DNA of 5,280 nucleotides from Candidatus Atribacter fermentans. Lineage in GTDB: Bacteria; Atribacterota; Atribacteria; Atribacterales; Atribacteraceae. Each line of letters opens with the position of its first letter. The first letter of the stretch is position 1. Where the stretch lies: assembly GCA_012517485.1 (NCBI GenBank), contig JAAYUT010000342.1, positions 1 through 5,280 on the forward strand, read 5' to 3'. Shown here piece after piece: positions 1 to 4,965 of this stretch. Both the position numbers and the translations under genes were made by a program. The notes under the pieces are model-generated. The model was not told where the DNA came from. It worked only from the letters and a program-made list of their open reading frames with translations, and made no database searches.

Positions 1-61
1 GGGTGTACCTTTCTCAGTTTTTTTGTTCAATTTTTTACTAATATCTTTATTTTCATGATAG
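1..61. repeat. 61-bp direct repeat, copy A
   Basis: This block matches 349-409 at 58 of 61 positions; the differences are at repeat positions 7, 37 and 56. It is T-rich and begins with GGGTGT. Copy A leads into a short hairpin (TGCTGC-TTA-GCAGCA, 69-83), whereas copy B leads into ftcD. The repeat may extend left of the window. At position 37 copy A has TACTAATAT where copy B has TGCTAATAT, so copy A lacks the extended -10 element. Confidence 0.9.
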
Positions 62-348
62 GCCTTCATGCTGCTTAGCAGCACCAATTGAGGATGAAAA
101 TGCGGTTCAGAAATCAATTTTCCCATTTCAAAAAGGGGTTAGGGGGATTTGAACGTTTCCTGCTCCGTCATTGCGAGGAGCGTCCTGTGCGACGTGGCAA
201 TCTCATTTATCAAAATTTTTTGATGTAACTTATTCAATGTCTCAGGGTTACCTTTAAAAAAGAAAGGCACCCTCCCCGCCGTAAAACGGCACCCATCCAC
301 GGAGGGGAATTGTTCAATTCATACCACCATTGAGGGGGGATTCAGGGG
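62..348. other. Gene-free repeat-like intergenic stretch
   Basis: I see no plausible gene here. It holds several short structured blocks: a TGCTGC-TTA-GCAGCA hairpin (69-83), a G-rich block with AAAAAGGGG and TTAGGGGGATTT (129-150), and a palindromic block at 166-205 with outer arms ATTGC/GCAAT. There is also a nested hairpin region at 245-307 with stems GCCGT-AAA-ACGGC (278-290) inside CCCTCC/GGAGGG (270-275/301-306). The text at 263-275 resembles an inverted copy of the GGGTGTGCCTTTC start of the flanking repeat. This looks like accumulated small dispersed repeats rather than a regulatory leader. Confidence 0.6.
166..205. repeat. Short palindromic dispersed repeat (REP-like)
   Basis: The block starts CGTCATTGCGAGGAGCG and ends GACGTGGCAATCTCA. 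The outer arms ATTGC (170-174) and GCAAT (197-201) are inverted, with partly complementary GC-rich inner arms. From memory, sequences of the form GTCATTGCGAGG...GTGGCAATCTC recur as intergenic palindromic repeats in several unrelated bacterial genomes. Only one copy lies in this window, so its repetitive status is inferred. Confidence 0.5.
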
Positions 349-409
349 GGGTGTGCCTTTCTCAGTTTTTTTGTTCAATTTTTTGCTAATATCTTTATTT
401 TCAGGATAG
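349..409. repeat. 61-bp direct repeat, copy B (ftcD leader)
   Basis: This is the second copy of the 1-61 repeat (58 of 61 identical). It ends 15 bp before the ftcD start codon, so it forms the promoter and leader region of that gene. The start-to-start distance between copies is 348 bp. Confidence 0.9.
384..392 (+). promoter_or_regulatory. Probable extended -10 promoter of ftcD
   Basis: TGC-TAATAT matches an extended -10 element (TGn plus a TATAAT-like hexamer), about 33 bp before the ftcD start codon. No good -35 sits 17 bp upstream, which is tolerated by extended -10 promoters. The equivalent place in copy A of the repeat reads TAC-TAATAT. The assignment is inferred from sequence alone. 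Confidence 0.4.
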
Positions 410-424
410 AAGGGAGAAGTAAAA

Positions 425-1333
425 ATGAAAAGGAAAATCATCCAGAGTGCAATTAATATCAGTAGTTCTGATGAGAATATTATTAATGAAATGACCAAGA
501 ATATTGGCCAAATTCCAGGATGTTTAATTGCTGATTACTCTTACGATGTCGACCATAATCGGTCGGTGATTAGTCTATTGGGAGACGAGCAAAGTCTTAC
601 GAAGGCGGTTTTTGCTATCTTTGAAATTGCCCTTGAATCAATTGATATTTCCCATCACCATGGCGAACACCCCCGGATAGGAGCAGTTGATGTGATCCCA
701 TTTACACCATGGGGAAGCGCAACTATGGAAGATTGTATTACTTTGGCACAAAGCATCGGAAAAGAAGTTGCAACAAAATATTCAGTTCCAGTTTATTTAT
801 ATGGACAAGCAGCTTTAATACCAGAACATGAAGATTTATCCCTGATAAGGAGAGGTGGATATGAAAGTCTTCTTCAAGAAATCCATCGAGTTGCGGACCG
901 AAAACCGGATTATGGTTTAGCCCGTCTTCATCCAACGCTCGGAGCAGTTGCAATCGGTGCCAGAAAACCTCTCGTAGCCTTTAATGTGAATTTAAAAAGT
1001 ACTGATATAAAAATTGCCAAGGAAATTGCTAAAAAAGTGAGGGGAGAATATGGAGGATTAACACGAGTTAAATCGATCGGTGTGAATTTAAAAAGTCGAA
1101 ATCAAGTTCAAGTATCAATGAACCTGTTAGATTTTAGGATGAGTACAGTGGTTCAAGCTTATGAATTAGTAAAAATTGAAGCCCATCGTTATGGTGTTGA
1201 AATTCAGGGATCGGAAATTATTGGTCTCATTCCCTTGGAGTGTATGGTTGATATCGTGGGATTTTATTTGTCTATTCCCGATTTAAAAATATCTCAAGTT
1301 TTAGAGTATCATTTTTTAGAAAATTTTGACTAA
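425..1333 (+). CDS. ftcD: Glutamate formimidoyltransferase
   Basis: The product transfers the formimino group between N-formimino-L-glutamate and tetrahydrofolate, a cytosolic step linking histidine breakdown to the one-carbon pool. At 302 aa it corresponds to the formiminotransferase half only, without the cyclodeaminase domain of the fused animal enzyme. Motifs seen: HPRIGAVDVIPF (H82 onward; this His matches catalytic His82 of the porcine enzyme), IRRGGYESL (141-149), PDYGLARLHPTLGAVAIGAR (161-180), AFNVNL (185-190) and GSEIIGLIP (262-270). The start is supported by AGGGAG at 411-416, 8 bases before ATG. No hut or fol genes lie beside it here, so whether it serves histidine degradation or another formimino source cannot be told. 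It appears intact. Confidence 0.95.
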   Translation: MKRKIIQSAINISSSDENIINEMTKNIGQIPGCLIADYSYDVDHNRSVISLLGDEQSLTKAVFAIFEIALESIDISHHHGEHPRIGAVDVIPFTPWGSATMEDCITLAQSIGKEVATKYSVPVYLYGQAALIPEHEDLSLIRRGGYESLLQEIHRVADRKPDYGLARLHPTLGAVAIGARKPLVAFNVNLKSTDIKIAKEIAKKVRGEYGGLTRVKSIGVNLKSRNQVQVSMNLLDFRMSTVVQAYELVKIEAHRYGVEIQGSEIIGLIPLECMVDIVGFYLSIPDLKISQVLEYHFLENFD

Positions 1334-1347
1334 ATTTGACATTCCTC

Positions 1348-1376
1348 TTGACAATTTGACTTTCTTTGATTATAAT
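1348..1376 (+). promoter_or_regulatory. Sigma70-type promoter of hsp20
   Basis: TTGACA (1348-1353), a 17-bp spacer and TATAAT (1371-1376) give a consensus housekeeping promoter, with transcription expected from about 1383. It lies 14 bp after the ftcD stop, so hsp20 is probably transcribed independently. Extra TTGAC motifs occur at 1326, 1336 and 1356. No CIRCE-type inverted repeat (TTAGCACTC/GAGTGCTAA) is visible. Confidence 0.85.
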
Positions 1377-1416
1377 AAAAACCGAAGTTAAAAAAAACAT
1401 GAAGGAGGTACGGAAT

Positions 1417-1902
1417 ATGGTGAACAGATCTTTACCAGTTAGAAGAGAAGATAGGCTATTACGACCTGTTCGAAGACTGTGGGATGTATTCGATCTCCGT
1501 TCCGATATCGATCGCATGTTTGATGAATTATTTGATTTTACTTTAGGGAATGTACCAATGAGACGAGGTACATATCCACTGATTGATATGACGGAGACCG
1601 ATACAGAGTTTATTTTAAAAGCTGAACTACCCGGCATTGATCCAAAGAATATTGACATTAATGTAACACCAGACCGAATCGAGATCCGTGGAGAAGTCAA
1701 GGATGAGTGGGAGCAGAAAGATACCGGTTGCTGCATTATGGAACGATATCGTGGAACATTTGAGAGAGTTATAGGATTACCAGCCGAAGTAAACCAAGAC
1801 GGAGTGAAAGCGAATTATCAAGATGGAATTCTAAAAATTACCTTACCAAAAACTGAACCGAGCAAACCTAAAGCAAAAAAGGTAGAAATAGAGACCAAAT
1901 AA
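1417..1902 (+). CDS. Small heat-shock protein, Hsp20/alpha-crystallin family
   Basis: This is an ATP-independent cytosolic chaperone that holds unfolding proteins, usually as oligomers. The chosen start (ATG 1417) has GGAGG at 1404-1408, 8 bases upstream, and gives 161 aa. The same frame is open back to 1366, but that start overlaps the -10 region and has no ribosome site. Domains: a basic, amphipathic N-terminal arm with WDVFDL and IDRMFDELFDF (residues 22-41), then the alpha-crystallin domain (about 53-145). Within the domain are AELPGID (69-75), ERYRGTFERVIGLP (109-122) and the hallmark GILKITLPK (137-145). A Lys-rich tail carries a V-x-I motif (VEI, 156-158) of the kind that docks neighbouring subunits. 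Two adjacent cysteines (CC, 105-106) sit just before the ERYRGTF strand. It is a single-gene transcription unit. Confidence 0.95.
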   Translation: MVNRSLPVRREDRLLRPVRRLWDVFDLRSDIDRMFDELFDFTLGNVPMRRGTYPLIDMTETDTEFILKAELPGIDPKNIDINVTPDRIEIRGEVKDEWEQKDTGCCIMERYRGTFERVIGLPAEVNQDGVKANYQDGILKITLPKTEPSKPKAKKVEIETK

Positions 1903-1910
1903 AAGCCGGT

Positions 1911-1941
1911 AAAAAGGCGGGCAAAATGCCCGCCTTTTTTT
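1911..1941 (+). terminator. Rho-independent terminator after hsp20
   Basis: The perfect 8-bp stem GGCGGGCA/TGCCCGCC (1916-1923/1927-1934) has an AAA loop and is followed by seven T. The preceding A run (1911-1915) can pair with the T run, so it may work on both strands. It ends hsp20 transcription 9 bp after the stop codon. Confidence 0.95.
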
Positions 1942-1964
1942 ATTGGTAAAAAATGAGGAACTGG

Positions 1965-1993
1965 TTGAAGGAATTTCTTTTTTTTGCTATAGT
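1965..1993 (+). promoter_or_regulatory. Promoter of tRNA-Pro
   Basis: TTGAAG (1965-1970), a 17-bp spacer and TATAGT (1988-1993), preceded by TGC, form an extended -10 promoter. The expected start near 2000 is just ahead of the mature tRNA 5' end at 2004, so the leader would be only a few bases. Confidence 0.75.
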
Positions 1994-2003
1994 TTAAGTC
2001 TAT

Positions 2004-2081
2004 CGGGGCGTAGCGCAGTCTGGTTAGCGCGCTTGACTCGGGTTCAAGAGGCCGGAGGTTCAAATCCTCTCGCCCCGACCA
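2004..2081 (+). tRNA. tRNA-Pro (anticodon CGG)
   Basis: The cloverleaf folds completely. The acceptor stem is CGGGGCG/CGCCCCG (2004-2010/2071-2077), D stem GCGC/GCGC, and anticodon stem CTTGA/TCAAG with loop CTCGGGT (2037-2043). This places CGG at 2039-2041, reading codon CCG. The T stem is GGAGG/CCTCT (one G-T pair) with loop TTCAAAT. The discriminator is A, and the terminal CCA is encoded (2079-2081). The C-G first pair is usual for bacterial tRNA-Pro. A tyrosine recombinase starts 83 bp downstream. Confidence 0.97.
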
Positions 2082-2123
2082 GGTAAGAAAAAGCCTTCAT
2101 TGAGCGATTCCATCCCCGGTTTG

Positions 2124-2165
2124 ATGTTCCCTGTCTAATTCAATTTTAAGGAGTCAAGGGAACAT
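2124..2165 (+). promoter_or_regulatory. Inverted repeat enclosing the recombinase ribosome site
   Basis: ATGTTCCCT (2124-2132) and AGGGAACAT (2157-2165) are a perfect 9-bp inverted repeat separated by 24 bases. The loop holds AAGGAG (2148-2153), the ribosome site, and the right arm runs into the first two bases of the start codon at 2164. In RNA it would partly hide the start codon. As DNA it could instead be a recombinase core or arm site. The role is inferred; the repeat itself is plain. Confidence 0.55.
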
Positions 2166-2465
2166 GAACCTCACCGATATTCAATCTCCTTGGAAAGATA
2201 TCCTCGAAGACTTTTTCCTTACCCGCAAGGTTAATGGGGATAGTAGAAACACAATCGAATGGTATCGATACAGTATTATCCCCCTCATCAAATCCCTCAA
2301 TGTCCCCTCGAATGAACTGGAAATATCTCATGTACGGAAACACATTTCAGAGTTATACGAGAAGGGGTTAAAACCGGCTTCGGTTGAAACTAAAGTCAAA
2401 GCAATAAAGGCATTTCTGAATTTTCTTTTCTTTACCAGGAAAGATATATTACTGAGGACTTTTCC

Positions 2466-2472
2466 AAAAAAA
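2466..2472 (+). other. A7 slippery heptamer in the recombinase
   Basis: The run A-AAA-AAA lies in exactly the phase needed for a -1 slip from the upstream (ATG 2164) frame into the catalytic-domain frame, giving KK followed by IAKPKLPK. A7 is a known shift-prone site for bacterial ribosomes and polymerases. No clear stimulating hairpin follows, and the residues between 2433 and 2466 look native only in the downstream frame. It may therefore be coincidental in this AT-rich gene. Confidence 0.35.
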
Positions 2473-2486
2473 TCGCAAAACCAAAA

Positions 2487-3074
2487 TTGCCAAAACAATA
2501 CCCATATGTTTTCAATGATGAACAAATGCATGATTTGCTCAAAGCCTGTGATAAAACCACATGGGAAGGGTTTAGAAATTATCTTATTCTTCTCGTCTTT
2601 CTCGATACCGGCATCCGACTTAGCGAATTGCTCTCTTTAACCATGAGAGAAGTGAATATTAACAAAAGAAGTCTATTGATTCATGGGAAAGGCGGAAAAG
2701 ACCGGGAAGTCTATATGGGTAAAACCGTGGCGAAAGAATTAAATAGGTGGGTTAAAAAAAGGGGAGTTTTCCCATATGAAGACAAACTTTTCATAACCAA
2801 CCAGGGTTTGGGATTGAAGAAAAGGGGACTTTGCCAAATTATCGAGCGGTTGGCAAAAAAGGCTAAAATCCAAGGGGTGAGATGTTCGGCACATACCTTA
2901 AGACATACCTTTGCCACCAACTTTATCCGCAACGGTGGCGACGTATTCAGTTTACAAAAGCTCCTTGGTCATTCCGATATCCAAACCTGTATGATTTATG
3001 TTCACATGGGAGGGAAACAACTCCAAGAAGCACAACTGCAATTCAGCCCCGTTGATAGAATGTATCGATGGTAA
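2487..3074 (+). CDS. Recombinase catalytic-domain open frame (C-terminal part)
   Basis: This 195-aa frame opens with a TTG codon and carries the complete tyrosine recombinase active site. The residues are R44 in TGIRLSELLSL, K71 in GKGGKDREV, H136 and R139 in AHTLRHTFATNF, H162 in LLGHSD and the nucleophile Y171 in MIYVHM. The end, FSPVDRM, resembles small orphan XerD-like integrases. There is no ribosome site before the TTG, and the same frame is open further upstream, so it is best seen as the 3' part of the split gene rather than an independent protein. Retention of every catalytic residue implies that the frameshift is recent or decoded. Confidence 0.6.
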   Translation: MPKQYPYVFNDEQMHDLLKACDKTTWEGFRNYLILLVFLDTGIRLSELLSLTMREVNINKRSLLIHGKGGKDREVYMGKTVAKELNRWVKKRGVFPYEDKLFITNQGLGLKKRGLCQIIERLAKKAKIQGVRCSAHTLRHTFATNFIRNGGDVFSLQKLLGHSDIQTCMIYVHMGGKQLQEAQLQFSPVDRMYRW

Positions 3075-3137
3075 TCCTAATATTTTATCACCAGGAAGGG
3101 ATATATTTTACTCGCCAATTAACCGTTTAGTAGTAAG

Positions 3138-3333
3138 TTAAGACCTAAAGTCCCGGAATTATAATAACTATAAATCATAAGATATTGTCAATGAAGCCAT
3201 TTTTAAGTCTTTAATTATTAAAAAATCAAAAATTCCCTAGTATTAATAATAACTATGTTTTTATCCTCAAATAAGGCTTTAATTAAGAAATCTTTACTCA
3301 TAGTTATTAAAAAAGCGGGACTTTAGGTTAAGA
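3138..3333. mobile_element. MITE-like non-autonomous element with 6-bp target duplication
   Basis: Terminal inverted repeats run from 3144-3171 and 3300-3327. The outer 12 bp are perfect (CCTAAAGTCCCG / CGGGACTTTAGG), then 7 divergent bp, then 9 perfect bp (AATAACTAT / ATAGTTATT). Both ends are flanked by TTAAGA (3138-3143 and 3328-3333), as expected for a target site duplication. The 184-bp element has no ORF and is very AT-rich. A degenerate third copy of the repeat, in the same orientation as the left end, lies at about 3229-3256 (TTCCCTAG ... ATAATAACTAT). The transposase that would move it is not in the window, and the family is not identified. Confidence 0.8.
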
Positions 3334-3375
3334 GTGTAATGAAAAAAATTGAATTAATAATCCATTTTCGCTGTA

Positions 3376-3426
3376 TGTCGATAGGCAACCCTTTTGACCC
3401 CTTATCCGCAAATAAAATTGACCCCC
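3376..3426 (-). mobile_element. IS21-type right terminal end
   Basis: Read on the minus strand after the istB stop, this shows GGGGGTCAA (3418-3426) and GGGGTCAA (3394-3401), 24 bp apart, and then ends ...TATCGACA. Repeated GGGGTCAA-type motifs at the tips are typical of one IS21 subgroup, and IS21 ends carry such multiple repeats. It fits as the right end of the element that carried the adjacent istB fragment. The exact outer boundary (3372 or 3376) is uncertain. Confidence 0.6.
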
Positions 3427-3436
3427 TCTTCTTCTC

Positions 3437-3755
3437 TTATTGATTTTCTCCTTTCTTTAGTTTTCCTTTTAACCGGTAACTGGTTCCATTGATGTAGAAG
3501 AGATAAGCGTGATGAACCAAACGGTCGATAATAGCGGTTGCCACCACTTGATCTTCAAAGATCCTTCCCCATTCATCAAAGGAATAGTTACTGGTGAGAA
3601 TGATCGATCCCTTTTCATACCGAATCTATATCAGTTGAAAGAGGAGATTGGCTTCATTGCGTAAAATGGATCTATACCCCACCTCATCGATGATCAAAAG
3701 ATGGAGCCGGGAGTAACTCAAAAGAGTCCTTAAGAGGTTTCCAGTCCGTTCTGTC
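3437..3755 (-). pseudogene. istB: istB remnant (IS21 transposition helper ATPase, 3' part)
   Basis: IstB is the AAA+ ATPase that works with the IstA transposase of IS21 elements. About 105 C-terminal residues remain of a usual length near 250. Visible are SRLHLLIIDEVGY (Walker B with Asp-Glu), EANLLFQLI, GSIILTSNYSFDEWGRIF (sensor 1 region), VVATAIIDRLVHHA and the C-terminal SYRLKGKLKKG. The Walker A part is lost. An in-frame TAG at 3626-3628 interrupts the usual LISRRYEKGS segment at the Ser position, and GYLP has become GYRS. The upstream side is cut at the 138-bp mini-element beginning at 3756. It cannot be functional. Confidence 0.88.
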
Positions 3756-3893
3756 TGCCTATTCCGGTGATGTCGACCACTCATTCTGGTGATGCCGACC
3801 ACCCCTTCATACGAAGAAGCGCTGGATGAGAAAATCATAAACCAGTGGTTGACATCAAATGGAAATGATGGTCGGCTTCGTTCGGAATACGCA
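3756..3893. mobile_element. 138-bp mini-IS21 element with inward-facing multi-repeat ends
   Basis: The left end starts TGCCTATTCCGGTGATG and the right end finishes CGTTCGGAATACGCA. Reverse-complementing the right end gives about 47 bp of imperfect terminal inverted repeat. Each end carries two copies of a unit like GGAAT..TGATGTCGACCAC (left: 3762-3780 and 3784-3802; right: about 3842-3863 and 3867-3888). Paired GGTCGGCATC/GGAATACGCA repeats are characteristic of an IS21 subgroup, as known from that family. Only about 40 bp separate the ends, so it is an internally deleted, non-autonomous derivative. No convincing flanking target duplication is seen. It truncates istB and ends 10 bp from the lacI-family stop codon. 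Confidence 0.65.
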
Positions 3894-3903
3894 GTATAAA
3901 TTA

Positions 3904-4917
3904 TTATACCGTTTTTCTTATTTCTAGTTTCGGTTTACAAATTCTAACGTCAATCGATTCCAAATCTTTATCGATGTTCATTAACTTTTTTATCAATATT
4001 TTTGCAGCTAGTTTTCCCATATCTTCCTTTGGAGAGCTTATGGTAGTGAGTCCCATTGAGCTTGATAGTTCGTTGTCATCGCATCCGATCACAGCTACAT
4101 TTTCGGGTATTTTTAGACCCAAAGATCCTAAAGCTTCAAGAACACCATAGGCTACGAAGTCAGAATAGGAAAAAATAGCAGTTATATCTTTTCTATCTTT
4201 AAAAAGGTTGAATGTGTTAATTCTACCGTGAATTTTCATGCTGTTACCATAAATAACAAGGGAGAGATCAAATTCAACACTCCGATCTTCAAGCGCTTTT
4301 TTATATCCTTCTAAACGATCGTATGTTGAGGAAGTGCCTAATGGTCCAGCGAGATGGGCAATAATTTTATGTCCTTTGTCTAGAAGAAAGGATGTAGCTA
4401 TATAACCGGCGTGAAAATCATCCAGGGTTACTCGGTTCCCACCATACTTTTTAATATAACGAGCCAAAAAAACTGTTTGAAGACCTAATTTCTCAATTAA
4501 GTCTAAATTGTGTTCACTTCCTTCAACGGGGACTAAGATTAAACCATCGATTCTTTTTTCACATAAGAATTCTATTGCTTGTCTTTCTAATTGGTAGTTC
4601 TCATGATTTAATGAGAACATAAGGTTATACTTATTTTGGAGGCAAACTTCCTCTATCCCGTTAAGAGCAGCTGCGTAAAAAGGGTTTTCAATATCAGCAA
4701 ATATCACTCCGATAGTTTTTGTTGTTTTTTTTCTAAGACTTGATGCAATTAAATTTTTACTATATGAATAGGCTTCCAGCATTCCTTTTACTTTTTTTTC
4801 CGTCGTTGGAGACACTCCTTTTTTTTGGTTTACCACCCTCCAAACTGTTGTCCTTGATATATTTAATTTGTTGGCTATTTCTTCCATGGTAAATTTGTTT
4901 ATATTATCATTAACCAT
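3904..4917 (-). CDS. LacI-family transcriptional regulator
   Basis: This is a DNA-binding repressor that senses a small effector, usually a sugar, through a periplasmic-binding-protein-like domain. At 337 aa it is full length. The helix-turn-helix spans about residues 9-30 (FTMEEIANKLNI, then SRTTVWRVVN). The hinge helix is SYSKNLIASSLRKK (51-64), with L61 at the minor-groove leucine position. The effector-binding core starts at TIGVIFADIENPFYAAALNG (68-87) and includes DGLILVP (124-130), GYIATSFLLDKGH (171-183), RLEGYKKAL (201-209) and AVIGCDDNELSS (275-286). Trp26 replaces the Ser usual in the TVSR part of the recognition helix. GGAGGT (complement of 4924-4929) lies 6 bases before the ATG. 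No terminator is visible downstream, where a mobile-element end sits 10 bp away. The target is probably the promoter at 5216-5245, possibly with self-regulation; the effector is unknown. Confidence 0.93.
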   Translation of the reverse strand: MVNDNINKFTMEEIANKLNISRTTVWRVVNQKKGVSPTTEKKVKGMLEAYSYSKNLIASSLRKKTTKTIGVIFADIENPFYAAALNGIEEVCLQNKYNLMFSLNHENYQLERQAIEFLCEKRIDGLILVPVEGSEHNLDLIEKLGLQTVFLARYIKKYGGNRVTLDDFHAGYIATSFLLDKGHKIIAHLAGPLGTSSTYDRLEGYKKALEDRSVEFDLSLVIYGNSMKIHGRINTFNLFKDRKDITAIFSYSDFVAYGVLEALGSLGLKIPENVAVIGCDDNELSSSMGLTTISSPKEDMGKLAAKILIKKLMNIDKDLESIDVRICKPKLEIRKTV

Positions 4918-4938
4918 TGCCTGACCTCCAAAAAATTC

Positions 4939-4965
4939 TTTTCGTGTAGAGCGAAAAATTCTACA
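4939..4965. promoter_or_regulatory. Overlapping inverted repeats in the lacI-family leader
   Basis: Two interleaved inverted repeats lie 22-48 bp before the regulator's start codon: TTTTCG-N7-CGAAAA (4939-4957) and TGTAGA-N9-TCTACA (4945-4965). They could be an operator for self-regulation or a folding leader. Their sequence differs from the palindrome at 5230-5244, so binding by the same repressor is not implied. Confidence 0.35.

Larger units (their letters stand above)
2164..3074 (+). pseudogene. XerC/D-like tyrosine recombinase, split by frameshift
   Basis: The gene would encode a site-specific DNA strand-exchange enzyme of about 303 aa, the usual XerC/D length. The N-terminal core-binding (SAM-like) domain is read from ATG 2164, with AAGGAG 10 bases upstream; NTIEWYRYSI and the ETKVKAIKAFLNFL helix are typical. 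From about 2433 homology moves to another frame (YQERYITEDFSKKI, then AKPKLPKQYP), which continues through an intact catalytic domain to TAA at 3072-3074. The break falls in the T/C-rich run 2421-2433, and one missing T there would restore a perfect protein. No promoter is evident between the tRNA and this gene, so readthrough from the tRNA promoter is possible. It could be a dead integrase, an assembly error, or a frameshift-decoded gene (see the A7 site). The tRNA neighbour recalls integrated elements, but no second att copy is present here. Confidence 0.8.

Noticed and set aside
738..953. Minus-strand ORF inside ftcD, and similar reverse ORFs inside hsp20 and the recombinase
   Set aside because: They are shadows of well-supported plus-strand genes, with no ribosome sites or recognisable domains.
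1366..1416. Longer N-terminus for Hsp20 starting at ATG 1366
   Set aside because: It overlaps the -10 hexamer at 1371-1376, has no ribosome site and would start before the expected transcript. ATG 1417 has an ideal GGAGG.
1818..2063. Minus-strand 81-aa ORF across the terminator and tRNA
   Set aside because: It runs through the hsp20 3' end, a strong terminator and a complete tRNA, so it is not a gene.
2434..3112. Similar strings ACCAGGAAAGATATATT (2434) and ACCAGGAAGGGATATATT (3090) as a direct repeat or att pair around the catalytic half
   Set aside because: The match is short and gapped, the first copy lies inside conserved coding sequence, and no other boundary sign exists.
3138..3333. 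CRISPR array or attC-like reading of the repeated AATAACTAT blocks
   Set aside because: There are only three copies, one inverted and one degenerate, with irregular spacing; terminal repeats of a MITE explain them better.
3770..3812. CGACCAC strings as a second copy of the tRNA-Pro 3' end (attR)
   Set aside because: Only about 7 bases match, and they belong to the IS21-type terminal repeats; the T arm and acceptor sequence are absent.
3626..3838. 70-aa minus-strand ORF treated as an independent small gene
   Set aside because: Its C-terminal half is in-frame istB cut by a TAG, and its N-terminal half is translated IS21-type terminal repeat.
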